Source: Vitreoscilla sp.
GTDB taxonomy: Bacteria; Pseudomonadota; Gammaproteobacteria; Burkholderiales; Burkholderiaceae
DNA: 7,937 nt
Direction: 5' to 3'
Assembly (NCBI GenBank): GCA_014378125.1
Contig: JACMOG010000418.1
Span: 1-7,937 of the forward strand
The notes below the pieces were generated by a model. It was not told the DNA's origin and did no database searches. It worked only from the letters and a program-made list of their open reading frames with translations. Below, piece by piece: positions 5,211 through 7,937 of the stretch. Within the stretch, counting starts at the first letter, position 1. Each line of letters begins with the position of its first letter. The translations under genes were made by a program, and so were the position numbers.

Positions 5211-7607
5211 TCAATCGTCCGGCGTGAGCTTGGCCCCCGACAGCGCCAGCCACTTCATGCCGTGGCGCCCGAAGTTGACCTGGGCGCGGGCCTCCTCGCC
5301 GGCGCCTCCCAGCGTCATGATGACGCCCTCGCCGAACTTGTTGTGGAACACCGACTGGCCCTGGCGCAGCGCGTGGCCGCCGCTGCTGGTGGCCGAGCGG
5401 CTTTCCTGCATGGCCTTGGGCACGGACGCCGAGTCGACGCGGCCGGCGCCCACCATCGAGCCCAGGCCGGTGCCGCGCTCCCACGCCTGCTTGTACTCGC
5501 GGGCGTAGCCCGACCCGAACGCCTGGTTGCGCGGCGTGAGCCAGCGCAGGTTGGCCTCGGGCAGCTCGTCGACGAAGCGGCTCTTGACGTTGTAGCGCGT
5601 CTGGCCGTGCAGCAGGCGGGTCTGGCTGAAGCTCAGGTACAGGCGCTTGCGGGCGCGCGTGATGGCCACGTACATCAGGCGGCGCTCTTCCTCGAGGCCG
5701 TCGTTGGTCTGCAGCGAGTTCTCGTGCGGGAACAGGCCTTCCTCGAGGCCGGTGATGAACACGCTGTCGAACTCGAGCCCCTTGGCCGAGTGGATGGTCA
5801 TCAGCTGGACGGCGTCCTGGCCCGCCTGCGCCTGGTTGTCGCCGGCCTCCAGCGACGCGTGCGTGAGGAACGCGGCCAGCGGCGACATGATCTCGCCGGT
5901 CTCGGCGTCGGGCGACGTGGGCACCGGCAGCAGCTCGAGGCCCTGCACGTCGCGCGACACGTTGCGTTCGGACAGCGTTCCGGGCGCGAGCTCGTCCACC
6001 GGGAGTCCCACCGCGTCGCGGCCGAAGCCCTCCTGGGTGACGAAGGCCTCGGCGGCGTTCATCAGTTCCTCCAGGTTCTCGACGCGATCGGCGCCGTCCT
6101 TGTCGGCGCGATAGAAGTCGATGAGCCCGGTCTCGGCCAGCACGTGCTCGATGATGTCGCGCAGCGTGAGCCCGCGCGTGGCGTCGAGCATGCGCTCGAC
6201 GAGGCCCGTGAACTGCGCGAGGTTGCCGCCGCCCTTGCCGGACCCGCTGCCCACGCTCTGGAACAGGTTGCGGCCCGGCTGGCGCGCCGAGTCCTGCAGC
6301 AGCTCGATGGTGCGGGCGCCGATGCCCCGGGTGGGGAAGTTGACGACGCGCAGGAAGCTGGTGTCGTCGTTCGGGTTCTCGATCAGGCGCAGGTAGGACA
6401 GCGCGTGCTTGACCTCGGCGCGCTCGAAGAAGCGCAGGCCGCCGTACACCCGGTACGGTATGCCGGCGTTGAACAGCGCCGACTCGATCACCCGTGACTG
6501 CGCGTTGCTGCGATAGAGCACGGCGATCTCGGAGCGCGCGGTGCCCGCGCGGTGCAGCTGCTGCGCCTCCTCGAGGAACCACTGGGCCTCGGCAAAATCA
6601 CTGGTGGACTCGAACACGCGCACCGGCTCGCCCGGGCCCTGGTCGGTGCGCAGGTTCTTGCCGAGCCGCTTGGAGTTGCGGTCGATGAGGTGGTTGGCCG
6701 CGTCGAGGATGTTGCCGAAGCTGCGGTAGTTCTGCTCCAGCTTGATGACCTTGTCGACGTGGAACTCGCGTTCGAAGTCGGCCATGTTGCCCACCAGCGC
6801 GCCGCGGAAGCCGTAGATGCTCTGGTCGTCGTCGCCCACCGCGAACACCGCGCCGTTGGGACCCGCGAACATCTTCAGCCACGCGTACTGCAGGCGGTTG
6901 GTGTCCTGGAACTCGTCGACCAGGATGTGCTGGAAGCGGTGGCGGTAGTGCTCGCGCAGCGAGTCGTTGTCGCGCATCAGCTCAAAGGCGCGCAGCAGCA
7001 GCTCGGCGAAGTCGACCACGCCCTCGCGCAGGCACTTCTCCTCGTAGGCGAGGTAGATCTCCTGCAGCTTCCGCGTCTGGCCGTCGTGGACCTCGACGTC
7101 CTTGGCACGCAGGCCGTCCTCCTTGGCGCCGGCGATGAACCAGCTCACCTGCTTGGGGACGAAGCGCTCCTCGTCCAGCTTCATCGCCTTGATGATCCGC
7201 TTGACGGCCGACAGCGAATCCGCGGTGTCGAGGATCTGGAAGCCCTGCGGCAGCCCGGCCAGCTTCCAGTGCGCGCGCAGGAAGCGGTTGCACAGGCCGT
7301 GGAAGGTGCCGATCCACATGCCGCGCACGTTCACCGGCAGCATGGCCGACAGCCGCGCCTGCATCTCCTTGGACGCCTTGTTGGTGAAGGTGACGGCCAT
7401 CAGCCCGCCGGGCGACACCTGCCCCGTCTGCAACAGCCAGGCGATGCGGGTGGTGAGCACGCGCGTCTTGCCCGAGCCGGCGCCGGCCAGGATCAGCGCG
7501 GGGCGGGCGGGCAGCGTGACCGCCGCCAGTTGCTCGTCGTTCAGGCCACGGAGCAGCCGGTCGGGACTGGGGCTTTCGGGATCGGCGTCAGAATGCTGGA
7601 TATGCAT
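5211..7607 (-). CDS. uvrD: DNA helicase II (UvrD/PcrA-type SF1A helicase)
   Basis: A 798-residue ATP-dependent 3'-5' DNA helicase used in nucleotide excision and mismatch repair. The full SF1A motif set is present in order: Q-motif LNDEQ (22-26), Walker A GAGSGKT (42-48), Ia AVTFTNKA (71-78), Ib GTFHGL (100-105), DEFQDT (231-236), III GDDDQSIYGFRGA (258-270), IV EQNYRS (291-296), V LMTIHSAKGLEF (602-613) and VI VAITRARKRLYL (647-658). The C-terminus (VFHNKFGEGVI onward, from about 753) is the small Tudor-like domain of UvrD/PcrA linked to RNA polymerase binding. It aligns well with E. coli UvrD (720 residues) over its length and is longer, mainly by an insert around 525-576. Rep is less likely because the C-terminal domain is UvrD-like. 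The ATG at 7607-7605 is the only upstream ATG in frame before M70 and sits a normal distance before the Q-motif. No LexA-type CTGT-N8-ACAG box is seen upstream. Confidence 0.95.
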   Translation of the reverse strand: MHIQHSDADPESPSPDRLLRGLNDEQLAAVTLPARPALILAGAGSGKTRVLTTRIAWLLQTGQVSPGGLMAVTFTNKASKEMQARLSAMLPVNVRGMWIGTFHGLCNRFLRAHWKLAGLPQGFQILDTADSLSAVKRIIKAMKLDEERFVPKQVSWFIAGAKEDGLRAKDVEVHDGQTRKLQEIYLAYEEKCLREGVVDFAELLLRAFELMRDNDSLREHYRHRFQHILVDEFQDTNRLQYAWLKMFAGPNGAVFAVGDDDQSIYGFRGALVGNMADFEREFHVDKVIKLEQNYRSFGNILDAANHLIDRNSKRLGKNLRTDQGPGEPVRVFESTSDFAEAQWFLEEAQQLHRAGTARSEIAVLYRSNAQSRVIESALFNAGIPYRVYGGLRFFERAEVKHALSYLRLIENPNDDTSFLRVVNFPTRGIGARTIELLQDSARQPGRNLFQSVGSGSGKGGGNLAQFTGLVERMLDATRGLTLRDIIEHVLAETGLIDFYRADKDGADRVENLEELMNAAEAFVTQEGFGRDAVGLPVDELAPGTLSERNVSRDVQGLELLPVPTSPDAETGEIMSPLAAFLTHASLEAGDNQAQAGQDAVQLMTIHSAKGLEFDSVFITGLEEGLFPHENSLQTNDGLEEERRLMYVAITRARKRLYLSFSQTRLLHGQTRYNVKSRFVDELPEANLRWLTPRNQAFGSGYAREYKQAWERGTGLGSMVGAGRVDSASVPKAMQESRSATSSGGHALRQGQSVFHNKFGEGVIMTLGGAGEEARAQVNFGRHGMKWLALSGAKLTPDD
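7589..7594 (+). promoter_or_regulatory. Possible -10 element for the CxxC-protein gene
   Basis: CAGAAT (4 of 6 to TATAAT) is followed by 7 nt and the ATG at 7602. It lies inside the uvrD 5' coding region. No matching -35 was found at 16-18 bp. The call rests on the arrangement recurring at the other unit heads. Confidence 0.3.
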
Positions 7608-7618
7608 CCACCCATTCT
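7590..7618. repeat. Interrupted inverted repeat over paired start codons
   Basis: Left arm AGAATG (7590-7595), C, TGGAT (7597-7601); centre ATGC (7602-7605); right arm ATCCA (7606-7610), CC, CATTCT (7613-7618). Eleven base pairs of dyad symmetry are broken by 1 nt on one side and 2 nt on the other. Both start codons sit at the centre. It could be an operator shared by the two genes, or a by-product of two mirror-placed -10 boxes. Confidence 0.55.
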
Positions 7619-7937
7619 AGTTTCGGGCACTGGCAGCCGCCGGCTTCTTTCCCGGGCGGCGTCCGGGGTGGTGGCCATCGTCGCGCTGCTGGCGTCCGCG
7701 CTGGCGACGGCGGCCACCCGGCCGGCCCCGGGCGTGGAGGCCGACTGCCCGGCGCGCGCCACGCTGCTGGTGGAACACTTTATCGATGCGGACTGCCTCG
7801 CCTGCTGGCAGGCCGCGCCGCCCGGGCTGGGCGCCATGCCCGTGGCCGCCAGGGAGTGGAGCCTGGACTGGGTCACCCCGGCGGCCGACGCCGCCGCCAT
7901 GGCCGCGGCCCCCTTGCCCGGGGGCGCCGCCCGCCCC
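7602..7937 (+). CDS. Exported CxxC protein, thioredoxin-like (partial, runs off right edge)
   Basis: The frame opens with ATG at 7602 and is open for 112 codons to the edge. A basic start (RRLLSRAASG, residues 13-22) leads to a hydrophobic core at 23-38 (VVAIVALLASALATAA), a typical signal peptide with cleavage near A38. The mature part has C49 and then LLVEHFIDADCLACWQA, where a beta-strand-like segment precedes C65-L-A-C68. This is the layout of the redox motif in thioredoxin-fold proteins, and it somewhat resembles DUF1223 proteins (VELFT...CxxC, then an EW-x-x-DW-like strand; here EWSLDW at 85-90). A periplasmic thiol or metal-binding role is possible, but no function is proven. The start codon overlaps the uvrD start in a shared ATGCAT. 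A GTG at 7668 is an alternative start, but it would lose the basic part of the signal peptide. Confidence 0.65.
   Translation, partial: MHPPILVSGTGSRRLLSRAASGVVAIVALLASALATAATRPAPGVEADCPARATLLVEHFIDADCLACWQAAPPGLGAMPVAAREWSLDWVTPAADAAAMAAAPLPGGAARP
7614..7619 (-). promoter_or_regulatory. Possible -10 element for uvrD
   Basis: On the minus strand TAGAAT (5 of 6 to TATAAT) is followed by 6 nt (GGGTGG) and the uvrD ATG. The surrounding ACTAGAATGG is identical to the sequence before the gene at 779. The -35 position at 17 bp spacing reads CGGCGG and is poor. The element lies within the start of the oppositely oriented CxxC-protein gene. Confidence 0.45.

Noticed and set aside
6227..6254. Second P-loop-like GSGSGKGG segment in UvrD (residues 453-460)
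   Set aside because: It lacks the Ser/Thr after GK and sits in a glycine-rich loop of the 2B region; the real Walker A is at residues 42-48.
5206..6582. 458-residue open frame on the minus strand inside uvrD
   Set aside because: It lies in a different frame of a clearly coding helicase region and is dominated by Arg, Gly, Pro and His, typical of GC-rich shadow frames; no family motif is seen.
7608..7700. SOS (LexA) operator upstream of uvrD
   Set aside because: uvrD is SOS-regulated in E. coli, but no CTGT-N8-ACAG or close variant is present here.
1..7937. Defence system, phage, insertion sequence, CRISPR or toxin-antitoxin content
   Set aside because: No transposase, integrase, direct-repeat array, terminal inverted repeats or known defence domain is visible; the UvrD-family helicase is the housekeeping type with full-length collinear motifs.

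Overview
The window is high-GC chromosomal DNA from a bacterium, most likely a betaproteobacterium of the order Burkholderiales. The inference rests on a polA / DUF2782-like / thrB / BPSS1780-type membrane protein cluster next to uvrD, on the type II (APH-fold) homoserine kinase, and on strong G/C-ending codon use that leaves long antisense shadow ORFs. Genus and species cannot be read from the sequence. No tRNA, rRNA, CRISPR array, insertion sequence or phage gene is visible, and coding density is nearly complete.

Left part (1-3089): polA runs leftward off the window edge; only its 5' nuclease domain is present. It diverges, across 51 bp, from a rightward group: a small exported DUF2782-like protein, thrB (homoserine kinase, threonine biosynthesis), and a polytopic BPSS1780-like membrane protein whose ATG overlaps the thrB stop as ATGA.

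Middle (3090-4282): a membrane sterol desaturase / fatty acid hydroxylase family protein has its own sigma70-like promoter. It converges on the next leftward gene with only 3 bp between stop codons, and an imperfect hairpin covers both stops.

Right part (4286-7937): a leftward pair, uvrD (DNA helicase II) followed 1 bp later by a GTG-started acetyltransferase. That acetyltransferase is an unusual composite: an N-terminal four-repeat beta domain, a proline-rich linker, and a C-terminal GNAT domain. Back to back with uvrD, and sharing a 6-bp ATGCAT that holds both start codons, a rightward gene for an exported CxxC (thioredoxin-like) protein begins and runs off the right edge.

Most genes are housekeeping (replication and repair: polA, uvrD; amino acid synthesis: thrB), with poorly characterised envelope genes between them. 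I see no convincing new multi-gene system. The most notable signals are small: (1) all five apparent transcription-unit heads carry an AAT-G sequence, like the end of a -10 box, 6-7 nt before the start codon, which suggests leaderless transcripts; (2) an interrupted inverted repeat lies over the paired uvrD/CxxC-protein start codons; (3) the beta-repeat/GNAT fusion.
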